Shown: positions 33,228 through 42,153 of the stretch, one piece after another | Position numbering within the stretch: the first letter of the stretch is position 1 | Layout of the letters: the number at the start of each line of letters is the position of its first letter | Assembly: GCA_017614995.1 (NCBI GenBank) | Contig: JAGAAX010000016.1 | Span: 1-64,000 of the forward strand | Source: Spirochaetaceae bacterium | GTDB taxonomy: Bacteria; Spirochaetota; Spirochaetia; Treponematales; Treponemataceae | Direction: 5' to 3' | Length of the DNA: 64,000 nt | Translations under genes and position numbers: made by a program | Notes under the pieces: generated by a model | Seen by the model: the letters and a program-made list of their open reading frames with translations, nothing else | Database searches by the model: none | What the model was told of the DNA's origin: nothing

Positions 33228-35006
33228 TCAGAGAATCTCGTAGTCGGGGCCGTCTTTACCGACAAAAATGCGCACCTTAAAATGTTCCATGCAGGCTTCA
33301 TCGGCAAAAGCGAGTATGTCCATTGCCTCGCCTGAAAAAATGGATTCAGGATCATATGAAACATCAAGGATTGTTTCTTCGCCTTCACCGCAAGCCCGAG
33401 AAAGCGCGCCGTTGAGCCTTACAACATCTCTTACAGCCGGAAGAGCAAACGAGAGGTGCTTTTCTTCATACTTGAACTGCAAGAACGAAAGCTGCATGCG
33501 TTCAATTTCTGTATGCGGCTGCGTGCATGGGTCAAAGCCGGTGTTGCGCGCGCAATTGTTGCAGCGCTGCCACTCGGCAAAATCTGCAAGAAACTGCGAC
33601 GGCTTAATCTTGAGAGGATGAAGCAGACTCAAAAACCATGTTACGGCGCGGCCAGCTGAATAAAAGACATTGCAGGCAAAAGCAAGGTGCTCCGCCTTCA
33701 AAAGGTCGCTCTGAGAAAATGTCGGTGAACACTGAACGTTATACGGCGGCTTTGAATCAAACTTTAGACCGAATTTAAGCGCCTGCTCGTATAAAGCTGT
33801 GCCCGGCAAGACAGAAAGCCTGAAAAGCTCAAGATGATTCGGATAAAGGCTCAGCGCATAATCGATGCTGTCTTTAAATGAAGGCAGCGTATCGCCCGGC
33901 AGGCCGTAAATCAGATCAAAACCAAAAACAAGCCCATAATCGTTCAGGATTGCTACTTTCCTGCTGAAGTTTTTGCGGTCAAAAGAGCGGTTTATATTCT
34001 TTAAAACTTGAGGATTTGCGCTCTGAAGCCCAATCTGCAGAGAGCATGAAAGGTTTGTAAAAGCTTCTGCGAGCGCTTTGTCCATGCATTCAGCGCGCAC
34101 TTCAAACTGATAGTGCGCATCGGGCAGTTTTTTTGCCATAAGCTTTAGAAGCTTAAGCGCACGCTCTCTGTCAGCGTTAAACGTGGGGTCAAGAACAAAA
34201 AACTGGGGAACTTTTTTGCGCGCAAAAAGCTCAATCTCTTTTTCAAGACGCTCCATCGGAAATTTGCGCACACGCCGCTCGCCTTTTGACTCAAAGCAGT
34301 AGGAACAGGCATAAGGGCAGCCGCGCGAAAGTTCCCAAAGCACGCCGTTGTACGTAACAGGGTCAATCGTGCCGTCAAGCCAGGGCGAGCTTAATTTTGC
34401 ACAGTCTTCTGTTTTGCCGACAATCAGCTTCGGGCGTTTCTTTGCGGCGTTTGCAGAGCTTGCGTTGTTCGCTGTGTTCGCGGATGAGCCCACCATACTG
34501 TTGTCTATCTTTTTTAGCAGCTCTACAAAAGCAGTCTCGCCTTCTCCCTGAATGAGATAATCAAAAACAGCAAGGTCATCAAACTGGTGTGCGGCCGCAT
34601 TTGTCTGCGCATGGTCTGTTTGCAAAGCCGAGACGCGCGCCCTTGCCGTAATTTCAGGGCCGCCGCAGACAAACACAGTGCGCACTTTTGTTTTTGCTTT
34701 TACTATTTCAGCAGTGCGAACACAATCGGCAACATTCCACACAAAGGCAGAAAACGAAACCATAAGAACATTGCTGTCAGACTTCTCCGCAGCTTGAAGG
34801 ATTTTTTCCGCAAGAAATTCTGCCGCATCTTTATTCTGCTCTTTTGCTTCATCATAGGAAATATCGCAGAGGGCGGTCTGTACATTTTTCAGCTTTGCGC
34901 TGCGTACAGAAGAGACAACACAAGCTGTGCCCAAAGGCAGCGCCTGCGGACTTGTTTCTGCCAGAATCGTCGCAAAGACAACCTGAATTTTTGCATTTTC
35001 AGCCAA
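33228..35006 (-). CDS. B12-binding domain/radical SAM protein (DUF4080-like)
   Basis: 592 residues from TTG 35006, which has GGGGG 6 bases upstream; a GTG at 35060 adds 18 residues but has no ribosome binding site. N-terminal cobalamin-binding-like domain (KIQVVFATILAETSPQALPLG to VFVCGGPEI). A low-complexity Asn/Ala/Ser linker (about 183-201 in the longer form) is followed by the radical SAM core with C-x3-C-x2-C in LSRGCPYACSYCFES. The C-terminus resembles DUF4080. Radical SAM enzymes of this group do methyl transfer or rearrangement; the substrate is unknown. Neighbour asnA is probably unrelated. Confidence 0.85.
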   Translation of the reverse strand: MAENAKIQVVFATILAETSPQALPLGTACVVSSVRSAKLKNVQTALCDISYDEAKEQNKDAAEFLAEKILQAAEKSDSNVLMVSFSAFVWNVADCVRTAEIVKAKTKVRTVFVCGGPEITARARVSALQTDHAQTNAAAHQFDDLAVFDYLIQGEGETAFVELLKKIDNSMVGSSANTANNASSANAAKKRPKLIVGKTEDCAKLSSPWLDGTIDPVTYNGVLWELSRGCPYACSYCFESKGERRVRKFPMERLEKEIELFARKKVPQFFVLDPTFNADRERALKLLKLMAKKLPDAHYQFEVRAECMDKALAEAFTNLSCSLQIGLQSANPQVLKNINRSFDRKNFSRKVAILNDYGLVFGFDLIYGLPGDTLPSFKDSIDYALSLYPNHLELFRLSVLPGTALYEQALKFGLKFDSKPPYNVQCSPTFSQSDLLKAEHLAFACNVFYSAGRAVTWFLSLLHPLKIKPSQFLADFAEWQRCNNCARNTGFDPCTQPHTEIERMQLSFLQFKYEEKHLSFALPAVRDVVRLNGALSRACGEGEETILDVSYDPESIFSGEAMDILAFADEACMEHFKVRIFVGKDGPDYEIL

Positions 35007-35142
35007 GATGATGCCCCCTGTATCCGACTTTCTTACAGCTAATTTAAAAGAAAAAGGCACGTTCTGTCAATTTAACAGCACGCGCTTTTCAAGTCATACA
35101 GAACAAGCCGTCAATCAAGTGTATATATGCAATAAATACAGA

Positions 35143-35228
35143 ACGGCACAGGCAAATTCCGTTCCATGAATTAGATTCGCACCTACGGTGCTCATGTAAT
35201 TCACGTCACAAAATCCGCCTGCGCCGTT
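35143..35228. repeat. 86-bp imperfect palindrome
   Basis: Arms ACGGCACAGGCAAAT and ATCCGCCTGCGCCGT, inside them GAATTA/TAATTC, and a tip GCACC-TAC-GGTGC. Shares AGGCGGATTTTG and the GCACC..GGTGC tip with the palindrome at 41244-41341. No coding frame of value. Together with the next repeat it fills the 328-base gap between asnA and the radical SAM gene. Confidence 0.6.
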
Positions 35229-35293
35229 TCTTGCATTATACATACGCCAATGGTTGCAGGGCAAAACCGACAGACTACGTACATGGGAGCGTT

Positions 35294-35339
35294 GTGCACC
35301 CGTTACAAGTTTGCGCAAAGCGCAAACTTGGCCGTTTTG
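35294..35339. repeat. Palindromic intergenic repeat, GTTACAAGTTT family, copy 2
   Basis: GTGCACCCGTTACAAGTTT, then the hairpin TTGCGCAAAGCGCAA, then ACTTGGCCGTTTTG. Matches 3426-3469 in order and flank, with changed but still paired loop bases. Sits 50 bases from the asnA stop. Confidence 0.6.
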
Positions 35340-35388
35340 CAAGATAAATCTAATGCCGTAGATAAAGCTAATGCAAAACGCTTCCCCT

Positions 35389-36426
35389 TTATAACAGCGG
35401 TATATTATTCTTTGCACATTCGTCAATCATAGACTGAGGCCATGTGCTTACCTGGGTTTCGCCGATGTGTGCTTTTCTTAAGAAATACATACACAATCTT
35501 GACTGACCAATACCGCCGCCAATTGACTGCGACAATTCTCCGTTGAGCAGTCTTTTGTGGAAATAAAGCTTTGCACGCTCAGGGCAGCCGCGCTCTTCAA
35601 GCTGGCGCTTCAAAGATTCTGGCGAAACGCGCACACCCATTGAAGAAAGCTCAAAAGCTGTTTCAAGCACAGGGTTCCATACAAGCAGGTCGCCGTTAAG
35701 ACCGCGCTTTCCGTCACCAGTTTCGCTGATCCAGTCGTCATAGTCTGGGGCACGGCCGTCATGTGCCTTGCCGTCAGAAAGCGGAGCACCAATGCCGATA
35801 ACAAAAACTGCACCATATTTCTTTGCAACTTCAGTTTCACGGTCTTTTACAGAAAGCCCCGGATATGCTTTAAGCAGATCTTCAGCATGAATAAATGTAA
35901 TCTCTTCCGGCAGAATCGGTGTAATTTGAGGGAAGCGGTCGTAAATATAGAATTCTGTGCGTTTCAGACAACGGTAAATCTTCTTTACAGTGTCTTTCAA
36001 AAAATCAATAGTTCTGTCGCTTGAGTCAATCGCCATTTCCCAGTCCCACTGGTCAACATAAAGCGAATGAATATTATCAAGATCTTCGTCAGCGCGGATT
36101 GCATTCATGTCTGTGTAAATACCAAAACCTCTTGCAAGCCCAAGCTCTGTAATCTTTACTCTCTTCCATTTTGCAAGAGAATGAACAATTTCCATTGTCT
36201 GTTCGCCCATGTCTTTAACAGGAAAACTTACAGGGCGTTCAACACCGTTCAAGTCATCGTTCAAGCCGGTGCCTTTCGGAACAAAAAGCGGTGCTGTAAC
36301 ACGGGTTAAATTAAGTTCAGTTGAAAGCGACAACTGGAAAAAATCTTTAATCATAACGATTGCATGTTCAGTTTCTTTTACTGAAAGCAAAGGCTTGTAT
36401 TTTTTGGGAATTGTAAGCTGAGACAT
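35389..36426 (-). CDS. asnA: Aspartate-ammonia ligase
   Basis: 345 residues, full length. AsnA class II-like fold: SQLTIPKKYKPLLSVKETE, LTRVTAPLFVPKGTGLNDDLNG, ELGLARGFGIYTDMNAIR, SLYVDQWDWEMAI and LNGELSQSIGGGIGQSRLCM. It makes asparagine from aspartate, ammonia and ATP. AAGGA precedes ATG 36426. It follows argD by 77 bases in the same direction and may be the last gene of the arginine run. Confidence 0.97.
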   Translation of the reverse strand: MSQLTIPKKYKPLLSVKETEHAIVMIKDFFQLSLSTELNLTRVTAPLFVPKGTGLNDDLNGVERPVSFPVKDMGEQTMEIVHSLAKWKRVKITELGLARGFGIYTDMNAIRADEDLDNIHSLYVDQWDWEMAIDSSDRTIDFLKDTVKKIYRCLKRTEFYIYDRFPQITPILPEEITFIHAEDLLKAYPGLSVKDRETEVAKKYGAVFVIGIGAPLSDGKAHDGRAPDYDDWISETGDGKRGLNGDLLVWNPVLETAFELSSMGVRVSPESLKRQLEERGCPERAKLYFHKRLLNGELSQSIGGGIGQSRLCMYFLRKAHIGETQVSTWPQSMIDECAKNNIPLL

Positions 36427-36503
36427 CTGTTTAATCCTTCAATTTAGTCTGAGTTAATCTGCGCCGGCTTCACACGCCTTAGCATCTGAAACCGGCAGTC
36501 AAA

Positions 36504-37673
36504 TTATACGCTTTCAAGCACGCTCTTGAAAATCTTAAGACCGGCAAGAGCCTGTTCTTCTGTGAGCACAAGAGGCGGCAGAAAGCGCACTGTCTTTGTT
36601 CCGGCTGTTGAAACACACAAGCCGTTTTCAAGACATTTTTTCTGAATATCGCCCGGTACCTGGGTAACGTCAATGCCAATCATAAGGCCTTTGCCATGCA
36701 CTTTTGTTACACATGGCAGTTTCCAAGATTCTATTGTCTTGAAAATCAAATTGCCCACTTTGTTGACGTGCTCAAAAAATGCCGGCTTAAGCATTTCTGC
36801 AAGAACTGCTCTGCCGCCTGCACATGCAAGAGGGTTTCCGCCGAAAGTTGACTGATGGTCTCCGGCAACAAAAACGTCAGTTGCCTTGCCGCCGAACAAG
36901 CATGCACCCATCGGAACACCGCCGGCAATGCCTTTTGCAGCTGTAATCACATCTGGATTAAGCCCCATTGCAAGGCTTGCAAACAAAGAACCTGTTCTTC
37001 CCATGCCGGTCTGAACTTCATCAATCATTACAAGTGCGCCTGATTTGCGTGCTGCATCGCATGCGGCTTTTGCCCATTTTTCGTCAACTAAGTTTACGCC
37101 TCCCTCGCCCTGAATACACTCCATTAAAAAGGCGCAGACTGAATCGTCAAAAGTTTTTTCAATTGCGTCAAAGTCGCCCGGCTCAATATACTTGAAACCT
37201 GCCGGGTACGGCGCAAAGCAGTCAGGGTGAAATTTGTCCTGACCGGTTGCCATAAGCGTTGCCAAAGACCGGCCGTGAAAAGACTGCTTGAGCGTTACAA
37301 TTGTCTTTCTGTTGCCGCCCTTGTCTTTGCTTTCAAGCCAGCCGTATTTGCGTGCAAGCTTGACGGCAGCTTCGTTTGCTTCTGCGCCAGAGTTGCAGAA
37401 ATAAACGCGCTTCATGCCGGTTGCCTTTGTCAGTTCTTCCGCAAAAGCAAGGTTTGTGTCAGATGTATAGTAATTTCCGATATGAATTTCTTTCTTAATC
37501 TGGTCTGTAAGTGCCTTAACCAGAATCGGGTTATTATGTCCAAGGCAGTTGACACCAATGCCAGAGACAAAATCAATATATTTCTTGCCGTTTTTATCAA
37601 CAAGTTCTGCACCATTACCATTTACAAAAGTTACGTCAAAACTTCCGTAATTGTTTGCAACAATACCAACCAT
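36504..37673 (-). CDS. argD: Acetylornithine aminotransferase
   Basis: 389 residues. Class III aminotransferase: FVSGIGVNCLGHNNP, YFCNSGAEANEAAVKLAR (phosphate loop), MIDEVQTGMGRTG and the PLP lysine in VITAAKGIAGGVPMGA. It converts N-acetylglutamate semialdehyde to N-acetylornithine, and such enzymes often also act in lysine synthesis. AAAGGA precedes the ATG. The argB stop is 20 bases upstream. Confidence 0.95.
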   Translation of the reverse strand: MVGIVANNYGSFDVTFVNGNGAELVDKNGKKYIDFVSGIGVNCLGHNNPILVKALTDQIKKEIHIGNYYTSDTNLAFAEELTKATGMKRVYFCNSGAEANEAAVKLARKYGWLESKDKGGNRKTIVTLKQSFHGRSLATLMATGQDKFHPDCFAPYPAGFKYIEPGDFDAIEKTFDDSVCAFLMECIQGEGGVNLVDEKWAKAACDAARKSGALVMIDEVQTGMGRTGSLFASLAMGLNPDVITAAKGIAGGVPMGACLFGGKATDVFVAGDHQSTFGGNPLACAGGRAVLAEMLKPAFFEHVNKVGNLIFKTIESWKLPCVTKVHGKGLMIGIDVTQVPGDIQKKCLENGLCVSTAGTKTVRFLPPLVLTEEQALAGLKIFKSVLESV

Positions 37674-37693
37674 AATTTATCCTTTATATAAAA

Positions 37694-38557
37694 TTAGAGA
37701 ATCATCGTACCAACACCGCGGTCACTGAAAACTTCAAGCAAAAGCGCATGTGGAACTCGGCCGTCAATAATATGCGTTCTAAGAACACCGCCGTCCAAAG
37801 CTTCGGTACAGCACGCAACCTTAGGAATCATGCCGCTTGAGATAACGCCTGTCTCAACAAGCTGCGGAATATCCTCTCGCTTAATAACCGAAATAAGCGA
37901 ATTAGGATCATTCACATCGCGCAAAAGCCCCGGAACATTCGTCATCTGCACAAATTTTTCAGCTTTAAGCGCAACCGCAATTTTGGCTGCTGCTGTATCT
38001 GCGTTAATGTTATACGAATGCGGATCACCAGGACCACCGGCTGCAACAGTGGAAATAACCGGAATAAAACCTTCTGCAATTACCTGATTAATAATAGAAG
38101 GATTTATTGCCGTAACCTCGCCTACAAAGCCCAGATCTGCGCCGTTAGAAGTAAGCTTGGTTGCTGTAAGCATTCCGCCGTCTATACCGCAAAGACCAAC
38201 TGCCTTGCCGCCTGCTTTCTGAAGCAGCCCGACAATCTCTTTGTTGATTTTGCCGGCAAGCACTTCCTGAACAATTTCCATTGTCTCTTCGTCAGTGTAA
38301 CGCAGACCGTTCACAAACTTAGATTCTTTGCCGACCTTTTCGAGAGCCGCATTAATTTCAGGGCCGCCGCCATGAACAAGCACAGAACGGATGCCTACAA
38401 GACTCATCAAAACAAGGTCTTCCATTACAGCCTGTTTCAGTTCTGTATTAAGCATGGCGTTTCCGCCGTATTTTACAACGATTGTCTTGCCGGCATAGCG
38501 CTGAATATAAGGCATTGCCTGAACAAGCACATCGGTCCAGTCTTCATTAGAAATCAT
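37694..38557 (-). CDS. argB: Acetylglutamate kinase
   Basis: 287 residues. Amino-acid kinase fold with [10 protein letters not shown] (Lys in KYGG), [14 protein letters not shown], and [17 protein letters not shown]. Phosphorylates N-acetylglutamate; the N-terminal helix ([17 protein letters not shown]) resembles arginine-inhibited forms, so feedback by arginine is plausible. Overlaps argJ by 4 bases (ATGA). Confidence 0.96.
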   Translation of the reverse strand: MISNEDWTDVLVQAMPYIQRYAGKTIVVKYGGNAMLNTELKQAVMEDLVLMSLVGIRSVLVHGGGPEINAALEKVGKESKFVNGLRYTDEETMEIVQEVLAGKINKEIVGLLQKAGGKAVGLCGIDGGMLTATKLTSNGADLGFVGEVTAINPSIINQVIAEGFIPVISTVAAGGPGDPHSYNINADTAAAKIAVALKAEKFVQMTNVPGLLRDVNDPNSLISVIKREDIPQLVETGVISSGMIPKVACCTEALDGGVLRTHIIDGRVPHALLLEVFSDRGVGTMIL

Positions 38558-39774
38558 GTGCGATAATCTCCGTTAATCTTTACATATTCATAAGTCAGGT
38601 CGCAGCCCCAGGCAGTGCCTGAAGCATTGCCGTCTTTCAAGGTAATAAGAATCTTTACCTCTTTCTCGCCCAGCACAATTTTTGCCTTGTCCTCATCAAA
38701 AGGAAGGTCAGCGCCGTCTTTGCAGACATCAATTGTTCCTTTGCTGTTTGTAAAGGAAACGCTTGTCTTAGTCTGGTCAAATAATTCGCCAGAATAGCCC
38801 ATTGCACAAAGAATGCGTCCCCAGTTTGCATCAGCACCAAAGAAGGCAGCCTTTACAAGACTTGAGCTGATAACAGACTTTGCGATTTTTCGCGCTGTCT
38901 CAACAGAAGAAGCGCCCTGAACAGTACACTCAATCAGGCGTTCTGCACCCTCGCCGTCTGCCGCAATTTTTCGTGCCATCATCGTGTTTACTTCGTTGAG
39001 GGCAGCCAGAAATGCGTCATAATCTGCGCCTTTTGTCTTTATCTCAGCATTGCCTGCCATGCCGTTTGCAAGAATCGACAAAGTATCGTTTGTGCTTGTG
39101 TCACCGTCAACAGACACGCAGTTATAAGTGCCTTTAATGCTTTCAGACAAGGCAGCTTGAAGCATTTCGCTTGAAATGGCGCAGTCTGTTGTAATAAAGC
39201 CGAGCATTGTTCCCATGTTGATGTGAATCATGCCGGAACCTTTTGCCATAGTTCCGATGCGCACAGCCTTTCCGCCGATTGTGGTTTCTACAGCCACTTC
39301 TTTGTATACAGTGTCTGTAGTCATAATGGCTTCGCGGGCAGCAACGTTGCCTGAACGGCTTAAGCCCTTCTTTAATTCGGGCACAGCTTTTTCGATTACG
39401 TCTATATTAATCTGCTGACCGATAACACCGGTTGAGCAGACAATAACATCAGTTTCTGAAATAGAAAGAGCATTTGCAGCTGCACGGGCCATTCGCAAAG
39501 CATTTTCCGCACCTTTTTCGCCGGTGCAGGCATTTGCGTTACCAGAATTAGCAATTACAGCCTGTGCTCTGCCGGTCTTTACATGTTCTCTTGTCAGTTT
39601 GACAGGTTCAGCTTTTACAAGATTTGACGTAAAAACAGCACCGACACTGCATGGCTTTTCTGAATAAATCAGAGCTAAATCATTCTTTGTTCTTCCAGGT
39701 TTAATGCCTGCAAGAATACCATTTGCGCTAAAACCCAGCGGAGCACAAACACCGCCATCAATAAGTTTAGTCAC
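38554..39774 (-). CDS. argJ: Glutamate N-acetyltransferase/amino-acid acetyltransferase (ArgJ)
   Basis: 406 residues from GTG 39774 ([15 protein letters not shown]), which fits the family start; AGAGG lies about 9 bases upstream. A longer form from 39813 is possible. The self-cleavage region is [20 protein letters not shown]: the nucleophile Thr follows Gly, where most relatives have Ala-Thr. The oxyanion pair is in CSTGVIGQ. It transfers acetyl from acetylornithine to glutamate (cyclic pathway) and may also use acetyl-CoA. Confidence 0.94.
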   Translation of the reverse strand: MTKLIDGGVCAPLGFSANGILAGIKPGRTKNDLALIYSEKPCSVGAVFTSNLVKAEPVKLTREHVKTGRAQAVIANSGNANACTGEKGAENALRMARAAANALSISETDVIVCSTGVIGQQINIDVIEKAVPELKKGLSRSGNVAAREAIMTTDTVYKEVAVETTIGGKAVRIGTMAKGSGMIHINMGTMLGFITTDCAISSEMLQAALSESIKGTYNCVSVDGDTSTNDTLSILANGMAGNAEIKTKGADYDAFLAALNEVNTMMARKIAADGEGAERLIECTVQGASSVETARKIAKSVISSSLVKAAFFGADANWGRILCAMGYSGELFDQTKTSVSFTNSKGTIDVCKDGADLPFDEDKAKIVLGEKEVKILITLKDGNASGTAWGCDLTYEYVKINGDYRT

Positions 39775-39821
39775 TTTCGTACAGCCTCTAAAAATGTAGT
39801 TAAAAATTGTCAAAACCGGTA

Positions 39822-40883
39822 TTAGAAAGCAGGAGGAATCATATCGATTCCCATATCTTCCTTATAACCGAACATAATATTCATATTCTGAACAGCCTGA
39901 CCTGCCGCACCTTTAAGCATATTGTCCAAAGCTGAACAAACTTCAAGCATTTTGCCGTCATGCACAACATGAACCGAAATGTCGCAATAATTTGAATAAC
40001 GGACATTTTTTGTTGCAGGCACCATTCCAGAAGGAAGAACACGGACAAATGGCTCGTCTGAATAAAAGTCGCTGTAAAGGCGCTGGATTATCTTGCTGTT
40101 AATTTCAGCTCCGGCAGCTTCACAGATTGTATCATTCAGCTGGGCATATATTGTGCTGACAATACCGCGGCTCATCGGAATCAGATGCGGAGTAAAAACA
40201 ACGCCGCAACGCTCGCCTGCCGCAATCGAAAGATTGCGTTCAATTTCAGGCTGATGTCTGTGTGCGCCGACCGCATACGGAGAAATAGATTCGCCGCATT
40301 CGCAGAACTGATTCTTAATAGAAGGATTTCTGCCTGTTCCTGTTACGCCGCTCTTTGAATCAATAATAATCGGGTCAAACTTAATAAGACCGTTCTCTAT
40401 TGCAGGCAGCAGCGCCAATGTTGCAGATGTTACATAACAGCCTGGGTTGCCAATAATGCGTGCCTTTGCAATCTTCTTGCGGTTCATTTCAGGCAGACCA
40501 TAAACTGATTCTGCATGAACAGCAGGATATTTCCAGCTTTCTTTGTACCATTTTGTAAAGGTAGCCTCATCATCGTCAAAGCGGAAATCAGCAGACATGT
40601 CGATGAGCTTCTTGCCCTTTTTGATACATTCGTCTGCATATTTTTCAGCAACACCATGCGGCAAAGCTGTAAAAATAACATCAGATTCATTTACAATAGA
40701 ATCTGCGTTTATAAGCTTTATATCAATGCAGCCTGCAAGATTCGGATACACGTCCTGCATCTGCTGTCCTTCAAAACTGACAGAGCTTAAATTCAATCGT
40801 TTTACTTTCGGATGGCGGGCAAGCAAACGAACCAATTCAGCACCAACATAACCGGTTGCACCAATAATTCCTACGTGTATCAT
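39822..40883 (-). CDS. argC: N-acetyl-gamma-glutamyl-phosphate reductase
   Basis: 353 residues from ATG 40883 (GGAGGG 6 bases upstream; the frame is open to 40931). NADP-binding GIIGATGYVGAELVRLL; catalytic Cys in GNPGCYVTSATLALLP; His in AHRHQPEIERNLS. Reduces acetylglutamyl phosphate. First gene of the minus-strand argC-argJ-argB-argD operon. Confidence 0.97.
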   Translation of the reverse strand: MIHVGIIGATGYVGAELVRLLARHPKVKRLNLSSVSFEGQQMQDVYPNLAGCIDIKLINADSIVNESDVIFTALPHGVAEKYADECIKKGKKLIDMSADFRFDDDEATFTKWYKESWKYPAVHAESVYGLPEMNRKKIAKARIIGNPGCYVTSATLALLPAIENGLIKFDPIIIDSKSGVTGTGRNPSIKNQFCECGESISPYAVGAHRHQPEIERNLSIAAGERCGVVFTPHLIPMSRGIVSTIYAQLNDTICEAAGAEINSKIIQRLYSDFYSDEPFVRVLPSGMVPATKNVRYSNYCDISVHVVHDGKMLEVCSALDNMLKGAAGQAVQNMNIMFGYKEDMGIDMIPPAF

Positions 40884-40951
40884 AATCCCTCCTTTCAGAG
40901 CCGGCGAAAACACAGCCGGGTAGCAAAACAATCAAGTTTACAAGATTATTT

Positions 40952-40976
40952 TTGCATAAAACGTATATTTATGCAA
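40952..40976 (-). promoter_or_regulatory. Palindromic site upstream of argC (candidate ARG box)
   Basis: TTGCATAAA and TTTATGCAA arms, 7 bases apart, 69 bases before the argC ATG. On the minus strand TGCATAAATATAC fits the core of the ArgR/AhrC consensus TGNATWWWWATNC at all defined positions. Likely the arginine-responsive operator; no regulator gene is in the window. Confidence 0.5.
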
Positions 40977-41120
40977 TACCAATGTATAAAATTACAACAA
41001 ACAGTATATTTCATAACATTTTCTGAATATTGCACTGATATTATAATATCTAATATCGGAATAAACAAACGTATTTTTTGAGCACCGCTTCAGTATGTAA
41101 GATATAAAAGTGTAGTTCAT

Positions 41121-41212
41121 CTTGGCGGAAATCCGTTCCTTGCGTCCGACGTCCTGCTCGCATGGCAAAGCCATGAGGCAGTCCTCGTCCGCCAGTCACT
41201 GTTTTCCGCCAG
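41121..41212. repeat. 92-bp imperfect palindrome
   Basis: Outer arms CTTGGCGGAAA and TTTTCCGCCAG; inner CTGC-TCG-CATGGC-AAA-GCCATG-AGG-CAG. In the divergent space between argC and the lipoprotein gene at 41440. No gene here. Confidence 0.55.
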
Positions 41213-41243
41213 AAAAACACAATCTATAGCAATATGCACCAAC

Positions 41244-41341
41244 AAGAACCTGCGTAGGCGGATTTTGGCGCGCAAAAAATTCTGCAGGCACGAAGTGCCG
41301 AAGCCTTTTTGCGTGACGGAATCCGACGAGAGCAGGTTCTT
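41244..41341. repeat. 98-bp imperfect palindrome
   Basis: Perfect ends AAGAACCTGC and GCAGGTTCTT, then GGCGGATT/GGAATCCG and GCGCAAAAA/TTTTTGCG, with a GGCAC-GAA-GTGCC tip. Related to 35143-35228. Such long self-complementary DNA may be a small mobile element or give a stable RNA; it is not a typical terminator because no T run follows. Confidence 0.65.
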
Positions 41342-41439
41342 ACATGGTACAATTTCTAGATTAGTTTTTCATAATGAAGCCTTGATTTTTTTGAGATGCT
41401 TCTATTGAATCTTGTGGCGGTGCATGGTAGACTTACAGC

Positions 41440-41928
41440 ATGAAAATTACAAAGTCAATTTATTTAGCAATTATTTTTCTTTTAAGTTTAGTATTTATCT
41501 CATGCAATACACTTCCAAAAGATATTGATGAAGAAGTCGGACCAGAGGACATGATTATAAAGGCGCAGCAGTATTCTGACGCAGGCAAAACAAACGCCGC
41601 AGAGATTATGTACAACAGACTGCTCGACCAGTACGGTTCAGACACAAACTACAGAGTTATTGCAGAATTTGAAATTGCCCATATAAAGTTAAAGGCTCAT
41701 AAATACGCAGAAGCAAAACCATTATATGAAGATATCATCAATATTTATGATTCAACTTATGAGTCTCTGCCGGGCAAATATCTTGTGCTTACCAAAAACG
41801 ACCTTGCACGTCTTAACGACGAATATAAGTACGGCGGCGACAGAAAGAAAAAGAAGCTTTCTAAAAAAGAAAAAGCTAAACAACAGCAGCAGGAAGAAGA
41901 GGAAGAAAACTCAGCCGCTTTCTGGTAA
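41440..41928 (+). CDS. Hypothetical lipoprotein, TPR-like
   Basis: 162 residues. Lipobox FISC at about 19-22. IIKAQQYSDAGKTNAAEIMYNRLLDQYGSD and FEIAHIKLKAHKYAEAKPLYEDIINIYD are two TPR-type helical pairs. The tail is Lys/Gln/Glu-rich. Probably an outer- or inner-membrane scaffold; function unknown. Ends 6 bases before the second 115-bp element. Confidence 0.7.
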   Translation: MKITKSIYLAIIFLLSLVFISCNTLPKDIDEEVGPEDMIIKAQQYSDAGKTNAAEIMYNRLLDQYGSDTNYRVIAEFEIAHIKLKAHKYAEAKPLYEDIINIYDSTYESLPGKYLVLTKNDLARLNDEYKYGGDRKKKKLSKKEKAKQQQQEEEEENSAAFW

Positions 41929-41933
41929 TAGAT

Positions 41934-42048
41934 GTGTTCGGAAACTTCAGTTTTCCGAACACAAACTTTAATAATTCGCAATTTTGTAAGGCTTTAGCCT
42001 GAAAAATTGCTGACCTGTTCGAAAACTAACCGAGTTTCCGAACAGGTC
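41934..42048. repeat. 115-bp triple-hairpin intergenic element, copy 2
   Basis: Same order, length and orientation (plus) as 13302-13416: GTGTTCGGAAA/TTTCCGAACAC, GCAATTTT/AAAAATTGC with inner AGGCTTTAGCCT, and TGTTCGAAAACT/AGTTTCCGAACA. Differences in hairpin arms are few and mostly keep pairing or bulge. Sits 6 bases after a gene end. Confidence 0.85.
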
Positions 42049-42081
42049 TAATATTCAGCTGTTCAAACTTTTTCAAGCAAG

Positions 42082-42112
42082 AGCCTGCACAATACGTTGC
42101 AGGCTTTTTTTT
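42082..42112 (+). terminator. Terminator after the TPR-like lipoprotein and 115-bp element
   Basis: GCCTGCA and TGCAGGC arms with an 8-base loop, then eight T. It ends the plus-strand unit that includes the repeat and precedes the GTG of the next gene by 40 bases. Confidence 0.85.
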
Positions 42113-42153
42113 GTGCTTTTCTTGAAATGAGTTTTATGATACAATTTTAAGCT

